Positions 62,820 to 64,000 of a stretch of DNA of 64,000 nucleotides are shown here, in pieces. The position numbers and the translations under genes are program-made. Source of the stretch: Lanius collurio (taxonomy: Eukaryota; Chordata; Aves; Passeriformes; Laniidae); assembly GCA_020086605.1 (NCBI GenBank), contig JACBWW010000016.1:19828926-19892925 (forward strand), given 5' to 3'. A model generated the notes under the pieces. The model was not told the DNA's origin, made no database searches, and was given only the letters and a program-made list of their open reading frames with translations. Within the stretch, counting starts at the first letter, position 1. Each line of letters opens with the position of its first letter.

Positions 62820-63095
62820 TCTTTAATAACCACTGTTTGCCGGGCTGAAGCACACGGCTGTGAGCTCCCCCTGCTGACTCTCGAGCTCAAACGAATCGTC
62901 TCCAGATGCTTTTGCAAACACTTTTGATATTGGCTCAAGGTCAAAGGAGTGGACCACTCTAAGGACATTAACTTTAGCCCCAATAGCATCACAGACCAAA
63001 AACTAGCAATGAGGACACGATGTGTTTTATTTTGATCCCACCGGGATACCTTTACAGTGGCTACAAATTCGGATTTCAGTGACACTGTCCAATTT
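62820..63095. other. Candidate conserved non-coding element with CTCF-like site
   Basis: A CpG-retaining block (GCCGGGC, ACACGGC, CTCGAGC, AACGAATCGTC, GACACGATG, CACCGGG, TTCGGA) carries the CTCF-like word at 62865-62877 and a nuclear-receptor-like TCAAGGTCAAAGG at 62936. A minus-strand ORF of 92 codons covers 62807-63085 and matches no family I know. If the block is conserved, codon-level versus base-level conservation would separate exon from enhancer. Confidence 0.3.
62865..62877 (-). promoter_or_regulatory. Weaker CTCF-like motif
   Basis: The complement reads TCAGCAGGGGGAG, matching the CTCF core CCASYAGRKGGCR at 11 of 13 positions. It lies within a CpG-retaining block. It has the same orientation as the motif at 7747, about 55 kb away. 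Confidence 0.28.
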
Positions 63096-64000
63096 GCAGA
63101 CTAATAGAATAAAACCATTTGATGAATGTTTGTGCTTCTAAAAAATGTACACCAACAGATTTACAATCGAATTGGTAGGAGAATATGTGCTTTCTCCTTA
63201 GACATGAACACTTGAAACAGAATATGCCCAGCTACAAGCAGACACCAACCACCTCTTTGACCTGCTGTAACATCTCTATTACTCTACCACCTAAGCTAAA
63301 AAAAAAGAGGGAAAAATATTGTTTACAGCCCTCACATTTTAAAAGCTATAGCAGGCTTCCTAATTTCATAAATGTGAAAGCCATGTGGCCAAATAAACCA
63401 AGATTACACACTTAAAATAGACCCTATTTAATATTTTTTTATTATTATCAAGACCATTTTTTCTGCTTTTCTTCATGTCACTCTCACCAATAACTTGGAG
63501 GACACTTTCTTTCCTCATCTGTTGGCTATATTTTATACAGTTCCAGATTTTTTGGGCAAAGATTTTTATATCACACAGAAGTTTGGATGTGAACAAGTCA
63601 GATCATTTATTGCTGCATTTCCAGATCCATTTCAAAAGGAGTTGCTGACATCTACTGGTTCAAATTATAAAATACTCAAAATGCAATTTTTCCTTTCAAA
63701 TAAAACCTAATGGCTCTGACTTCTTTCTCAGATGATAGCAGAAAAGGCAATACTGTTGAAATTATCAGAAATAAACCCATTCTCTCCCATTTAGCAGTTC
63801 ATCTCCTCTCTGTGCTTTCTGGCAGACATAAATGTCTTCAATTATATCTGCTAGGTGCCAACAATTTTTTGAACTTGAAAACCACAGGGAGCATCTGGCT
63901 ATTGTATGAGGTTGCTCCACCCAGTACAACACAAAACCCTCACATTTTGTGCCGAAAAAAAGTTCTGCAAATCTGATGCAGCACAGGATTAACATCCTCA
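63096..64000. other. Non-coding, nothing recognised
   Basis: AT-rich unique sequence to the end of the window. Short ORFs on both strands (up to 88 codons) have no domain. Confidence 0.55.

Noticed and set aside
1..64000. CRISPR arrays, insertion sequences, phage or bacterial operons
   Set aside because: No regularly spaced repeats, no prokaryotic gene density or ribosome-binding context; the repeats are those of amniotes.

Overview
The window reads as vertebrate, most likely avian, intergenic or intronic DNA. It is AT-rich and poor in CpG, and its short ORFs overlap in all frames with no recognisable protein domain. The longest ORF (154 codons, minus strand, 22631-23095) lies in a GC-rich patch with a competing ORF on the other strand. 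I find no protein-coding gene I can defend, no rRNA, tRNA or known microRNA, no CRISPR array, no CpG island and no bacterial-type operon. The host call rests on CR1 LINE 3' ends (41851-42097 clear; 17516-17562 and 46521-46585 short), very old MIR-type SINE remnants, a probable solo LTR of bird-ERV appearance (39610-39925), and very low overall repeat density. A passerine is possible, but that is inference.

Layout. 1-7600: non-coding, with a small GAATTC cluster near 4.1 kb. 7600-9783: two stretches that look like conserved regulatory DNA, one with a CTCF-like motif. 11560-11935: another enhancer-like stretch, followed by a (TGC)8 microsatellite. 14-19 kb: a MIR scrap, a CR1 scrap, an A25 tract and a three-armed inverted-repeat cluster at 18.85 kb. 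22.7-23.1 kb: GC-rich patch. 25564-25742, 35076-35120 and 36661-36831: plus-strand segments bounded by good splice-site sequences, possibly exons of an unannotated transcript. The last two would join with one reading frame kept open. 37420-37790 and 39350-39600: possible conserved non-coding elements, the second abutting the solo LTR. 41.8-43 kb: the best CR1 and the best MIR. 45-52 kb: TA and poly(A) repeats, enhancer-like DNA and a perfect 3 x 12 bp tandem repeat. 56-62 kb: an ATAC microsatellite and two MIR remnants. 62820-63100: CpG-retaining DNA with a second CTCF-like motif.

No genes can be shown to work together here. The best reading is a gene-poor regulatory region or a very large intron, with scattered candidate enhancers and possibly one long non-coding RNA on the plus strand. 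Conservation and transcription cannot be judged from one sequence, so the regulatory and exon calls are low confidence.
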